A DNA stretch of 64,000 nt from contig JBOGCF010000036.1 of NCBI GenBank assembly GCA_051656605.1, positions 127,091 to 191,090 on the forward strand, in the 5' to 3' direction. This DNA is from UBA12018 sp051656605 (GTDB lineage Bacteria; Bacteroidota; Bacteroidia; Bacteroidales; CAMTPD01). Under the pieces are notes generated by a model that saw nothing but the letters and a program-made list of their open reading frames with translations, searched no databases and had not been told where the DNA came from. Below, in pieces: positions 8,843 through 17,626 of the stretch (position 1 is its first letter; every line of letters starts with the position of its first letter). The translations under genes were made by a program, and so were the position numbers.

Positions 8843-9889
8843 TTAGCATATACGAGGAAGCTGTTCGCCGCTTAGCATATCAACAATACGTGTTCCTCCC
8901 AATGTGTTTTTTAGTTTCACGATTGCTCGTTGGTCGGATGTCACATTTCCGATTACCACAGCCTCTTTACCTTCCGGATGGCGATGCATGATCTGCAATA
9001 TCCGATCAGCCTCCTTTTGCGGAGCAATGATCAGAACTTTTCCTTCATTCGCAATGTAAAGCGGATCGAGGCCAAGTATTTCACAGATGCCTTTTACCGG
9101 CTCACTTATTGGTAAAGAACTCTCGTCGAGTTCTATTTCGATGTGTGCCGTTTTAGCTATTTCATTGAGTGTTGAAGATAATCCTCCGCGAGTAGGATCA
9201 CGCAGCACATGTATATCGCAACCTTCATGCAGAAGATCCTCAATCATGTGATTGAGAGAAGCCGTGTCGCTTTTTACCGGACAGTCAAAGTCTAGTCCTT
9301 CTCTTGCTGCCATGATTGCTACGCCATGTTCGGCAATATATCCGTTGCAAATAATCACGTCGCCCGGTCTTGCAAATAGCGGATGAATATTTATATCATT
9401 TTGAATGACACCAATACCACTGGTATTGATGAATATTTTATCACATTTACCTTTCTCAACTACCTTTGTATCGCCTGTAACAATCTTAACATTGGCCTTT
9501 AGCGCAGCCTTCTGCATCGAAGTACAAATCCGCTTTAGATCTTCGATAGGGAAACCTTCTTCAATGATAAAACCTGCCGTAAGGTATAATGGTTTAGCAC
9601 CGCAGCAAGCGATATCGTTTACAGTTCCATTAATGGCAAGATCGCCAATGTCGCCCCCTGCAAAGAAAATAGGATCAACAACAAATGAATCTGTCGAGCA
9701 AGCAAGCTTGGCATTGTTAATATTAAAGATAGCTCCATCGTGTTCTTGAGCTAATAACTCATTGGAGAAAGCAGGGAAAAAGACTTTACTGATAAGCTGT
9801 TGTGTAAGTTTACCACCACCGCCATGAGCAAGCAATACTTGTTCATAGTCGTTCTTTGCGCAAGCGCAAGATGTATTCAAAACCGCCAT
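8843..9889 (-). CDS. hypE: Hydrogenase maturation factor HypE (thiocyanate-forming dehydratase)
   Basis: Accepts a carbamoyl group from HypF on its C-terminal cysteine and dehydrates it with ATP to a thiocyanate, the source of the cyanide ligands on the active-site iron. The 348-residue protein shows the PurM/AIRS-like fold signatures L-A-H-G-G-G-G-K-L near residue 20 and GGDIGDLAINGTVNDIACCG near residue 78, and ends in P-R-I-C, the essential terminal Cys. It lies between hypD and hyaA in the minus-strand operon with spacings of about 40 nt. Confidence 0.97.
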   Translation of the reverse strand: MAVLNTSCACAKNDYEQVLLAHGGGGKLTQQLISKVFFPAFSNELLAQEHDGAIFNINNAKLACSTDSFVVDPIFFAGGDIGDLAINGTVNDIACCGAKPLYLTAGFIIEEGFPIEDLKRICTSMQKAALKANVKIVTGDTKVVEKGKCDKIFINTSGIGVIQNDINIHPLFARPGDVIICNGYIAEHGVAIMAAREGLDFDCPVKSDTASLNHMIEDLLHEGCDIHVLRDPTRGGLSSTLNEIAKTAHIEIELDESSLPISEPVKGICEILGLDPLYIANEGKVLIIAPQKEADRILQIMHRHPEGKEAVVIGNVTSDQRAIVKLKNTLGGTRIVDMLSGEQLPRIC

Positions 9890-9928
9890 GGTTGTTTTTT
9901 GTAATTATCTACTAATTAAAACTATAAA

Positions 9929-11023
9929 TTACTCAAATTGTTTATGTCCGTACCTGTAATAGGCAGCACAAGCACCTTCGCCCGAAACCATTGAAGCACC
10001 AATGGGGTGTTCAGGCGTACACTTCGTGCCGAAAAGCGGACATTGTACCGGTTTGATCAATCCTTGCATAATCTTCCCGGCCATGCATGCATCATTCAGA
10101 TACGGGGTCTCCGATGAAATGCCAAACTTCTTTCGTGTATCCCATGAAGAGTAGTCATCGTTGAGCTGCATTCCACTCATTGGAATGGTGCCGATGCCCC
10201 GCCAAGACTGATCGCAATACTCCATTGTTTTACGTAGCAATTCTTGAGCTTTCACATTGCCTTGGGGAAGCACAGCTCGTGCGTATGCATTGGTAACACA
10301 AGCATTGCCCTCTTCAAGCAATTCGACACATTTTAAGATTCCAAATAATAGATCTACCGGTTCAAACCCCGTGATGCTAATGGGGATGTTATATTTTTGC
10401 GAGAGTTGTTGATATTCGTCGGTCCCCATAATGGAGCATACATGTCCGGCCGCAAGTAATCCGTCTAGTTGACAATGCTCATCGGAAAAGATGGTTTCAA
10501 TAGCCGGAGGTACCCGAAATAGAGATGAAAGGATGGAGAAGTTTCTGAGACCTTTCGCTTTAGCAGCTTCTACGGTCATTGCATGAATCGGAGCGGTTGT
10601 TTCAAAGCCGATAGCAAAGAAAATAACCTCTTTGGCCGGATTTTGCTCAGCAAGCATAAGGGCATCGAGCGGAGAGTAAAGCATTTTTACGTTGCCAAAC
10701 TTCGCTTTAGCAGCCAATAGATCGTCGGTTGTACCCGGTACGCGCATCATATCACCAAATGAAGCGATTATAACATTCGGGTTTGCGGCCAATGCGATTG
10801 CTGTATCAATCGTTTCGATTGGTGTAACGCAAACCGGACAACCGGGACCGTGAATCAGTTCGATCGATTGAGGCAATACTTTATCGAGCTGATACTTTAC
10901 AATCGAATGAGTTTGTCCTCCGCATATTTCCATAAGGCGCCACGAACGAGTTGTCTTCTTATGAATGGCTTCCAGTAAAGCATCAAAATGCTTTTTATCT
11001 CGGTATTCGTCAACGTATTTCAT
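9929..11023 (-). CDS. hypD: Hydrogenase maturation factor HypD
   Basis: [4Fe-4S] scaffold on which, with HypC, the Fe(CN)2CO unit is built. The 364 residues begin MKYVDEYRDKKHFDALLEAI. Conserved motifs are E-I-C-G-G-Q-T-H-S near residue 33, HGPGCPVCVTP near 59-69, a G-F-E-T-T-A-P stretch, and a C-terminal Cys set (V-Q-C-P-L-F-G-T-K-C and G-E-G-A-C). The frame opens 16 codons earlier, but the start at 11023 gives the family's normal N-terminus and overlaps the end of hypC by 14 nt, which suggests translational coupling. Confidence 0.97.
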   Translation of the reverse strand: MKYVDEYRDKKHFDALLEAIHKKTTRSWRLMEICGGQTHSIVKYQLDKVLPQSIELIHGPGCPVCVTPIETIDTAIALAANPNVIIASFGDMMRVPGTTDDLLAAKAKFGNVKMLYSPLDALMLAEQNPAKEVIFFAIGFETTAPIHAMTVEAAKAKGLRNFSILSSLFRVPPAIETIFSDEHCQLDGLLAAGHVCSIMGTDEYQQLSQKYNIPISITGFEPVDLLFGILKCVELLEEGNACVTNAYARAVLPQGNVKAQELLRKTMEYCDQSWRGIGTIPMSGMQLNDDYSSWDTRKKFGISSETPYLNDACMAGKIMQGLIKPVQCPLFGTKCTPEHPIGASMVSGEGACAAYYRYGHKQFE

Positions 11024-11276
11024 TGGAAAGAGTAGCTTGTTCTGCCTCGAGAGCATCCGCAATGTCGGCAAAGGTTTGTATGGTAATCAACGCCTCTTCG
11101 GTATCTACTTTGCATATAGCCACACCTGCATGAGCTAGGATATAGTCGCCTTCTTCTACCTCAATCCATTGTACACATATATTCTTTTTTACTCCGCCAA
11201 AGTCGACGGAAGCCATTGTAAAGTCAGGATTTGACACATCCAATGAAACAACTTTTCCGGGTATAGCTAAACACAT
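11010..11276 (-). CDS. hypC: Hydrogenase maturation chaperone HypC
   Basis: Small chaperone (88 residues) that works with HypD and delivers the iron centre to the large subunit. The N-terminus M-C2-L-A-I-P-G-K-V has the essential Cys2. It is the first gene of the minus-strand hydrogenase operon hypC-hypD-hypE-hyaA-hyaB-hyaC. Its 3' end overlaps hypD. Confidence 0.96.
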   Translation of the reverse strand: MCLAIPGKVVSLDVSNPDFTMASVDFGGVKKNICVQWIEVEEGDYILAHAGVAICKVDTEEALITIQTFADIADALEAEQATLSNEIR

Positions 11277-11410
11277 AATCTTTATTTTTGGTTATCTACG
11301 TAGTCATTGTTGTGTAATATTATAGAAGATATACAGCAACAGTGTGAATATTAAGTAAACAATCGGAGAGCAAAAGTGTTTTGTCAATTCAACTCAACCT
11401 TTCTAACCAA
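11277..11410. promoter_or_regulatory. Divergent promoter region of the two hydrogenase operons
   Basis: This 134-nt gap separates the divergent hypC and hypF starts, so both operon promoters must lie here. I find no perfect TAnnTTTG element and no clear regulator palindrome, so the exact sites are unassigned. Confidence 0.55.
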
Positions 11411-13666
11411 ATGGATAAATTATATTATACGCTACATATAGAGGGACTTGTACAAGGTGTCGGCTTTCGACCTTTTGTGTATAAACTGGCAACGGAGATG
11501 CATCTTTGCGGAAACGTGTCGAATAGAACCGATGGCGTTTACGTAGATTTGAATGCTTCATCTCAAGAGCTCGAGTCTTTTGTAGAGCGTCTTAATACAG
11601 AAAAGCCGGAGGTTGCTTTTATCTATAAAATAAATGTGCACAGACCCGAGCCCCCGATTCGCTATGACTCATTTGAAATCATACATAGCATCGACGATAC
11701 CTCGCAAGTAACACAAGTATCCCCTGATATAGCAGTGTGCGAAGATTGCATGACCGATATTCGAAGTCAGCAGCACAGAGTAGGTTATCCTTTCGTAAAC
11801 TGTACGCACTGCGGGCCTCGTTTTTCGATCGTAAAAGCATTGCCTTACGATCGGGCAAACACAACCATGCAATCGTTTGCCATGTGCAGGCGTTGCAATC
11901 ACGAATATCACGACGTATCTGATCGTCGCTTTCATGCACAACCTACGGCATGCAATTCGTGCGGCCCCGTATATTATATACATACTCCCGGTGATTTTTC
12001 ATATCAGGAAATACTAGATCGTTTTTCGACCGAAGTAAATACCGGAAATCTTGTTGCCGTGCGTGGAGTGGGAGGTTACCATTTGGTTTGCGATGCAACC
12101 AATCCTAAAGCCGTGGCCAAACTACGCGCTTTGAAGCAACGCGACAGTAAACCTTTTGCAGTACTGTTTTCTTCATTAGCTGTGGCAAAAACATATACCT
12201 ATATATATAAAGAGGAGGAAGCGTTGTTGTCTTCATGGCGTCGTCCTATCGTATTGCTGAAGCAGAAAAGAGCATTAGCTGAAGGTGTCAATGACGGTTT
12301 GGCAACGTTGGGATGTATGTTGCCTTCTCAACCGATTCATTATCATTGGTTCGATCAACTAAATACCGAAGTCTTGGTAATGACCAGCGGCAATTGCCAC
12401 TCCGAACCCATCTATATCGCACCACAAACGGCAGAAGAGCAGTTGGGCGCGCATGTTTCCTTATTCATTCACCATAATCGGGATATTCAAAACAGAGTAG
12501 ATGATTCGGTAGTTGCATTTACGGCACGAAAACCGGTTGTGCATCGCCGGTCGAGAGGATACGTTCCCGAACCGCTATTTACATCCAAAAGCATGGATGG
12601 TATCGTAGCCTTTGGAGCGGAACTCTGCAATACCTTCGCGGTAGGCAAAGCCAATCAGTTGATCGTAAGTCAGCATATCGGCGATCTCAAAAACTGGGAT
12701 ACGTTTGCGTTTTATCAAGAGTCGCTGACTCGATTTACCGAACTCTTTCACATTACACCGCGTGTATTGGCATGCGACATGCACCCCGAGTATTTATCGT
12801 CTAAGTTTGCATTGGAGTATGCACTTGAAAAGGACTTGCCTTTTATACACGTACAACACCATCATGCCCATGCGGCAGCATGTATGCTCGAACACAAGCT
12901 CGACGAAGAAGTGTTGGCAATTATTCTTGATGGCGTAGGATACGGTACCGACGATACAAGTTGGGGAGGGGAAGTATTGCGTTGCGATTACAGCAAATTT
13001 ACACGCTTGGCTCACTTTACTCCGATCTCACTTCCGGGTGGAGACATTGCTTCGCACGAACCATGGCGTATGGCTGTTGCGTATGTGCACGAACTATTGC
13101 CGCAAGCCAAACTACCCGATGCGTTTGTAAAGCGAATAGGAGAAAAGCGTATCGAGATGCTTCGAAAGATGATGGATCAGCGTATCAATTCGCCCCGATC
13201 CTCGGGAGCAGGGCGTTTGTTTGATGCAGTGTCGTCGCTTATTGCTCTGTGCGATATCAATACATTTCAGGCTGAGGCGGCAATCAAACTGGAACATATT
13301 GCCGACCCATCGGTACAGGATTTATATGAAATCGATGCAGAGCATCCATTAGATGCAACGTTGTTACTACAGGGAGTTCTTACTGATATCGAAGATGGGG
13401 TAAGTCGGTCTGTAATAGCAATGAAGTTTCACAATACATTGGCCGAAATGCTTTTTCAAATCACTTGTTTCCAACTTGAGAAAGAACAGCTGCAAAAGGT
13501 TGTTTTGTCGGGAGGTTGTTTTCAGAATAAACTTCTTCTCGAATTATTGGTTAACAAATATGACAACGCTCAGATTCTTTCGTATTTTCCTGAGCAATAT
13601 CCTTGCAACGACGGAGCTATATCGGTAGGTCAGGCGGCAATCGTTGCATCAATCTACCATCACTAA
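11411..13666 (+). CDS. hypF: Carbamoyltransferase HypF
   Basis: Uses carbamoyl phosphate and ATP to carbamoylate HypE for cyanide-ligand synthesis. The 751 residues comprise an acylphosphatase domain (IEGLVQGVGFRPFVYKLATE near residue 10), two Cys4 zinc fingers from C-E-D-C-M to C-N-S-C-G (about residues 98-180), a YrdC-like domain, and a Kae1-like carbamoyltransferase domain with H-H-H-A-H-A-A and a later D-G-V-G-Y-G-T-D. The frame is open to a TTG 10 codons upstream, but the ATG at 11411 gives MDKLYYTLHIEG, the usual family start. It leads the plus-strand hypF-hypA-hypB operon. Confidence 0.96.
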   Translation: MDKLYYTLHIEGLVQGVGFRPFVYKLATEMHLCGNVSNRTDGVYVDLNASSQELESFVERLNTEKPEVAFIYKINVHRPEPPIRYDSFEIIHSIDDTSQVTQVSPDIAVCEDCMTDIRSQQHRVGYPFVNCTHCGPRFSIVKALPYDRANTTMQSFAMCRRCNHEYHDVSDRRFHAQPTACNSCGPVYYIHTPGDFSYQEILDRFSTEVNTGNLVAVRGVGGYHLVCDATNPKAVAKLRALKQRDSKPFAVLFSSLAVAKTYTYIYKEEEALLSSWRRPIVLLKQKRALAEGVNDGLATLGCMLPSQPIHYHWFDQLNTEVLVMTSGNCHSEPIYIAPQTAEEQLGAHVSLFIHHNRDIQNRVDDSVVAFTARKPVVHRRSRGYVPEPLFTSKSMDGIVAFGAELCNTFAVGKANQLIVSQHIGDLKNWDTFAFYQESLTRFTELFHITPRVLACDMHPEYLSSKFALEYALEKDLPFIHVQHHHAHAAACMLEHKLDEEVLAIILDGVGYGTDDTSWGGEVLRCDYSKFTRLAHFTPISLPGGDIASHEPWRMAVAYVHELLPQAKLPDAFVKRIGEKRIEMLRKMMDQRINSPRSSGAGRLFDAVSSLIALCDINTFQAEAAIKLEHIADPSVQDLYEIDAEHPLDATLLLQGVLTDIEDGVSRSVIAMKFHNTLAEMLFQITCFQLEKEQLQKVVLSGGCFQNKLLLELLVNKYDNAQILSYFPEQYPCNDGAISVGQAAIVASIYHH

Positions 13667-13677
13667 ATTTAGAACTT

Positions 13678-14028
13678 ATGCACGAACTATCCATCGCGAT
13701 GAGTCTTGTTGATATAGCAAAACAAGAGGCCAAGAAACGAGGAGCCGGAGCGATCACAGAGATTGAATTGGAACTCGGGGAGTTTTGCGGGCTCGACTTC
13801 GAGTGTTTCAACTTCTCACTCAACGCAGTCCTTACGGGACAGGGATTGGCTAATACAAAAATCGTATCTAATATAATCGAAGCCGAAATGGAGTGCACAG
13901 ATTGTGGTGTAACATTTAGGCCCGATTCTCTTTTTGCCGACTGTCCTACATGCGAGTCGAGCAATACGCGACTACTCAAAGGCGAAGAGTTGCGAATAAA
14001 ATCGTTGGTAATAGATAAAGACAAATAA
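13678..14028 (+). CDS. hypA: Hydrogenase nickel incorporation protein HypA
   Basis: Nickel chaperone that works with HypB to load Ni into the large subunit. The 116 residues begin M-H2-E-L-S-I-A, with the Ni-binding His2. The structural zinc site is formed by C-T-D-C and C-P-T-C pairs in the C-terminal half. It starts 11 nt after the hypF stop and is followed 20 nt later by hypB. The frame is open far upstream inside hypF, but only the ATG at 13678 gives the family N-terminus. Confidence 0.96.
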   Translation: MHELSIAMSLVDIAKQEAKKRGAGAITEIELELGEFCGLDFECFNFSLNAVLTGQGLANTKIVSNIIEAEMECTDCGVTFRPDSLFADCPTCESSNTRLLKGEELRIKSLVIDKDK

Positions 14029-14048
14029 CATTCTTAAAAGTAAAAACT

Positions 14049-14825
14049 ATGTGCGGAACATGCGGTTGTAGCGACCATTCAAAACATCATCATCATGACC
14101 ACGATCATGATCACGAACATCACCATCACGATCATGCTCACGACCATGAGCATCACCACCATCATCACGATGCAGAGCAAGAACGTATTGCTGTAGAGAT
14201 CGAGTTGCTTTCGAAGAATAATCTGATTGCAGAGCGCAATAGGGGATATTTTGAAGCAAAAGAGATTTGCGCATTCAATATGATGAGTTCGCCGGGATCG
14301 GGCAAAACAACGTTGTTGGAAAAGACCGTGTCGATGCTGAAAGACAAGCTTTCGATCTGCGTAGTAGAAGGCGACCAGCAAACCACCAACGATGCCGATC
14401 GTATCAAAGCTGCGGGAGCAAAAGCCATCCAGATTAATACCGGAACAGGTTGTCACCTTGAAGCCGAAATGGTAAACAACGCAGTAAAAGAACTGAAGCC
14501 GGCAGACAAGTCCTTGTTGTTTATCGAAAACGTAGGTAATCTCGTTTGTCCTGCTATGTTTGATTTGGGCGAAAAATATAAAGTTGTCGTAGTAAGTACG
14601 ACCGAAGGCGACGACAAACCGTTGAAGTACCCGCAAATGTTTTACAAAGCAGACATTTGCGTGATCAACAAAATAGACCTTGCGCCTTACCTGAAGACGA
14701 ATATCGAAATCTTGAAGGCCAATATCCTCAAAGTTAATCATCACTTGCAAATCTTTGAAGTATCTGCCGAAAGCGGTGCCGGCATGGATAAGTGGTGCAA
14801 CTTTCTTGCTGAGCAAGTAAAATAG
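14049..14825 (+). CDS. hypB: Hydrogenase nickel-insertion GTPase HypB with histidine-rich nickel store
   Basis: GTPase that drives nickel insertion. The 258-residue protein opens with M-C-G-T-C-G-C, the high-affinity N-terminal metal motif. Residues 10-40 follow as a tract with 21 histidines alternating with Asp/Glu, expected to store or sequester nickel. The G domain has the P-loop SSPGSGKTTLLEK near residue 77, E-G-D-Q-Q-T-T-N-D, E-N-V-G-N-L-V-C-P (metal-binding Cys) and N-K-I-D. Last gene of hypFAB, followed by a strong terminator. Confidence 0.97.
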   Translation: MCGTCGCSDHSKHHHHDHDHDHEHHHHDHAHDHEHHHHHHDAEQERIAVEIELLSKNNLIAERNRGYFEAKEICAFNMMSSPGSGKTTLLEKTVSMLKDKLSICVVEGDQQTTNDADRIKAAGAKAIQINTGTGCHLEAEMVNNAVKELKPADKSLLFIENVGNLVCPAMFDLGEKYKVVVVSTTEGDDKPLKYPQMFYKADICVINKIDLAPYLKTNIEILKANILKVNHHLQIFEVSAESGAGMDKWCNFLAEQVK

Positions 14826-14876
14826 ATATTCAGATCATTGCATTTAGTCTTAGTAAAGATTAAAGTCAATTATAGC

Positions 14877-14918
14877 AAAGAGAGCGTTATCGACTAGTAG
14901 TCAGGTAACGCTCTCTTT
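14877..14918. terminator. Bidirectional terminator after hypB
   Basis: A perfect 13-bp inverted repeat (AAAGAGAGCGTTA at 14877-14889 against 14906-14918) with T-rich flank lies between the convergent hypB and the gene at 14942-16441. Confidence 0.85.
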
Positions 14919-14941
14919 GTTTTGTAAATGTTGATTTATTG

Positions 14942-16441
14942 TTAGGCATCGAGTTGGATGCGGTATTCGCGTGTATTCATTTGTTTGAGATATCCGCTTA
15001 GGAAACGCCATTCGTTTTCGAGAATCTCACGACCCAATTGTCCGTTGATTTGTACATCGGGGATCAAGTTGTTGCTCAGCAAGTGCTCGATCACGTTTTC
15101 GGGATAATTGATCAAGATGGAGAGTCCTTTGGCACGTGCAGCCTCCGGATTGTAATGTTCGTTTGTAGAGAACGCAAGCGCTTCGAGCCCGCTTTCGGTA
15201 TATGTAACACCCGTTTTCTCGTTGAAGAAGAAAATGGCTCCGTTCTTTATTTCCGACGATAACGCTACCTCGTCTTGATTGCTGATTACATTGTATGCCA
15301 ACTCAGCCTCCTTGCGGTTGGTCGCCAATAAGAATGGCACCCCTTCGGTCAGGTTTTCGAAGAGTTGTTTTTGCTCCGATATCAAGTCGCGGTAATTTGA
15401 TTCCTTAGCAGTAAGGTTGATCTCCATCGACTCCTCTTCGCTTACATCTTTAGATAACGTATCGGCATCTGTTTCGGCAATAAAACCATCTACAATCCAG
15501 AATTCCTCCGCTTGCAAGAAACTACCCATCGCGATAGGAGGGATGTCGTTTACATCGGGGAATGTCGATTTCAAAGCCTTTATGGTTTCGCCGGTAGCGA
15601 TGTGCTTGTAGTGAACAAACTCGCTTTCGTTGCTAACCAGCGTAAAGGTTCCGCGAAACATACGTCCGGTATTGCGTAGGAAATGCTTTACGGTTTCGTT
15701 TTTCACCATTTCGGCAAACCACTGCTTGGTAGTTTTATTCAGCAAAACCGGAATGTTATGTAGGTAAAGCAAGTATTCGCTGTGGGCAAATACTTCGCGG
15801 TCTTCTTGCGATTCGAAGTTTTGTATGACATCAAGATGGCGAAGGCGTATTTCATCTTCGTTGAAGAAGAATAGATAGCAGCCCATGCCGAAGTCAGACA
15901 AGCGTTCGCTAATCTCCGTATAAGGAGCATCGTCGTTAAACTCAAGAAGTTCTTGGTATTTCGTGTTGATGTATACATTCTCAAACTCATCCTCTAGTAT
16001 CTCAAAGATCACTTCGGCTAGTCGTTCGAGTGCCTCGTTGTAGGGATGAATCAAGGTTTGCAAGGCAAGTCCTCGTGTTTGCATCAAATAGTGCCACAAC
16101 AAAAGCTTCACCTCACAAAGATTTAGGTCGCCTTCTTCGTACGGCTCAATGCCGCCGTAAAAAGGAACTGCATACGTATTGTTCTCTTTATATATTCTTG
16201 CAAATGCTTCAAAAATACCTAGTTCCGACACAATATCCTCAAGATAGCATGTGATATAGATACTCATCCGCTTCAATTCGTCCTTTTGGCCTGTTTCGTC
16301 AAAAAGCTCGTTTATGTTGAGTTGGGTTAGTTGAGCATATAGTTTGTTGGCTACCTTAATGTAAGATACATCGATGTCCGAGCTCTCGAAATAAGGGTGA
16401 TATTTGAGCCAGTCTTGTATCGTAACTAATTGTCCTCTCAT
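14942..16441 (-). CDS. Conserved hypothetical cytoplasmic protein
   Basis: A 499-residue acidic protein without signal peptide or membrane segments. It begins MRGQLVTIQDWLKYHPY; the W-L-x-x-H-P-Y opening resembles uncharacterised Bacteroidetes proteins of the DUF3843 type, an impression I cannot confirm. It is rich in Glu, Leu, Phe and Tyr, shows no catalytic motif I recognise, and looks helical in its first half. The frame is open 27 codons upstream, but that segment overlaps AT-rich leader DNA and reads like non-coding sequence. It stands alone, convergent with hypB. Confidence 0.75.
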   Translation of the reverse strand: MRGQLVTIQDWLKYHPYFESSDIDVSYIKVANKLYAQLTQLNINELFDETGQKDELKRMSIYITCYLEDIVSELGIFEAFARIYKENNTYAVPFYGGIEPYEEGDLNLCEVKLLLWHYLMQTRGLALQTLIHPYNEALERLAEVIFEILEDEFENVYINTKYQELLEFNDDAPYTEISERLSDFGMGCYLFFFNEDEIRLRHLDVIQNFESQEDREVFAHSEYLLYLHNIPVLLNKTTKQWFAEMVKNETVKHFLRNTGRMFRGTFTLVSNESEFVHYKHIATGETIKALKSTFPDVNDIPPIAMGSFLQAEEFWIVDGFIAETDADTLSKDVSEEESMEINLTAKESNYRDLISEQKQLFENLTEGVPFLLATNRKEAELAYNVISNQDEVALSSEIKNGAIFFFNEKTGVTYTESGLEALAFSTNEHYNPEAARAKGLSILINYPENVIEHLLSNNLIPDVQINGQLGREILENEWRFLSGYLKQMNTREYRIQLDA

Positions 16442-16521
16442 TGTAAATTGTTTTTGCAAATATAGATGAAATCTAAGAATCGTACAGCATGTAGAGCCGA
16501 TAAAGATGCTATAGATAAGCA

Positions 16522-16562
16522 AACCGCTCTGTCGCTATTGGTAATCAGCGTGCAGAGCGGTT
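16522..16562 (-). terminator. Probable terminator after the propeller-lipoprotein operon
   Basis: An inverted repeat of 10 bp (AACCGCTCTG at 16522-16531 against 16553-16562) lies just beyond the stop at 16607. It lacks a long T tract, so the call is moderate. Confidence 0.5.
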
Positions 16563-16606
16563 CGATTTATATTTCGTATTTCGGTTGAAGAAACGTTGCA
16601 GAGTCG

Positions 16607-17611
16607 TTATTTAAACTCCTTGATTTCGGTTTTAGTGATACCAATATGGATGAGTTTCTCTTGCTTCGTATCCGTTGCAAAGATAGAATCTCCGTCGAGA
16701 GCCATTCCGGCAACCGTGTCAAACTTGTATTCGCCCAGGTTGCGCAAGTCATTCTCTTCTTTGTCTTCGTTTACGTTGATCCATTTGATTGTATTATTGC
16801 CTGCCACGCATGCAAAGTTATCGTACATGCCAAATGCGATTGGGGCAAAAGGTAGTGTAAAGTTTACGATACGCAAGTTGGGAGCAGTGGTTTCGTTTAC
16901 CAGTTTTGGGTCGAAAGAGTACATCTTGTTCTCGTATCCATTGGTTACATACACACGATTGTCCTTTCCAAGCGCCATTGCATGCGTATAGTGGTAGTTC
17001 GGATTCAGTTCGCCCGATTTGCAGATCAACGGCATCTCGCCCAAGTTTGCCACGGTGAGTTTAAGTGCATCAATTGTATAGATGGCGCGTTTTTCACGAA
17101 CAAACAACTTATTGTCTGCATATACCATCGCACTAGGGCGGTCTATCATAGGCCAGGTACCGTTGCCCAGGAAGAACAAAGGCTTCAAGGTGGTATCGTC
17201 ATACACGTGAATGTAATGTCCGGCCGCTACATAGATGCGTTGGTTTCCGGCAGCAATCGCCAGCGGCATCTCGTCGAGACTACTCTCGAACATCTCATTG
17301 CTGATGCGAGTATCTATCTTACCAATCACGGTTTGCTTCTTCTTATCGAAAAGCCATACCCCATAACGCCCCTCTTTCTTATTGGCTACAAGCACCGTGT
17401 CGCCTTTCACGCATACAGCACCCGGCTGCAAGTCGCCCGCGTCCCATTTGTCTGTCGTGTCGCTCCCTAGCTTGTGCTGCATAAAGAACGAGTAGTAATA
17501 AAACGTGGTATGGTCGGGATATACTTCGTTTATCTTTTCAATCACGTCATCGTTGCAGGCCCACGAACAAAGAGCCAGCATACATAAAGCTATATATTTG
17601 AATGATTTCAT
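16607..17611 (-). CDS. Beta-propeller-like lipoprotein, paralogue of the gene at 17627
   Basis: A 334-residue predicted lipoprotein: signal peptide MKSFKYIALCMLALCSWAC with lipobox S-W-A-C. The body has repeated short beta-blade segments such as K-G-D-T-V-L-V-A, N-Q-R-I-Y-V-A-A, D-N-K-L-F-V-R-E-K and D-N-R-V-Y-V-T-N, spaced as in NHL/YVTN-like propellers. It shares blade sequences in the same order with the neighbour at 17627-18619, so the two are paralogues. It is the third gene of an operon that starts with a metalloprotease lipoprotein, 15 nt after the second. A substrate-binding or partner role for that protease is inference only. Confidence 0.78.
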   Translation of the reverse strand: MKSFKYIALCMLALCSWACNDDVIEKINEVYPDHTTFYYYSFFMQHKLGSDTTDKWDAGDLQPGAVCVKGDTVLVANKKEGRYGVWLFDKKKQTVIGKIDTRISNEMFESSLDEMPLAIAAGNQRIYVAAGHYIHVYDDTTLKPLFFLGNGTWPMIDRPSAMVYADNKLFVREKRAIYTIDALKLTVANLGEMPLICKSGELNPNYHYTHAMALGKDNRVYVTNGYENKMYSFDPKLVNETTAPNLRIVNFTLPFAPIAFGMYDNFACVAGNNTIKWINVNEDKEENDLRNLGEYKFDTVAGMALDGDSIFATDTKQEKLIHIGITKTEIKEFK

Positions 17612-17626
17612 ATTGTTGAGATTAAG

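Noticed and set aside
11024..11071. A longer HypD start overlapping hypC more deeply
   Set aside because: The 16 extra codons have no counterpart in HypD proteins; the ATG at 11023 gives the standard start and a short overlap.
13617..14024. A 135-codon open frame antisense to hypF/hypA
   Set aside because: It covers the whole of hypA on the other strand. HypA has perfect family motifs and the antisense product has none.
14079..14816. A 245-codon open frame antisense to hypB
   Set aside because: It is the mirror of HypB, with its His-rich tract giving a Met/Val-rich C-terminus. Codon use and gene context support only hypB.
16982..17470. A 162-codon open frame antisense to the propeller lipoprotein gene
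   Set aside because: It lies within a clear lipoprotein gene and shows no start context or family motifs.
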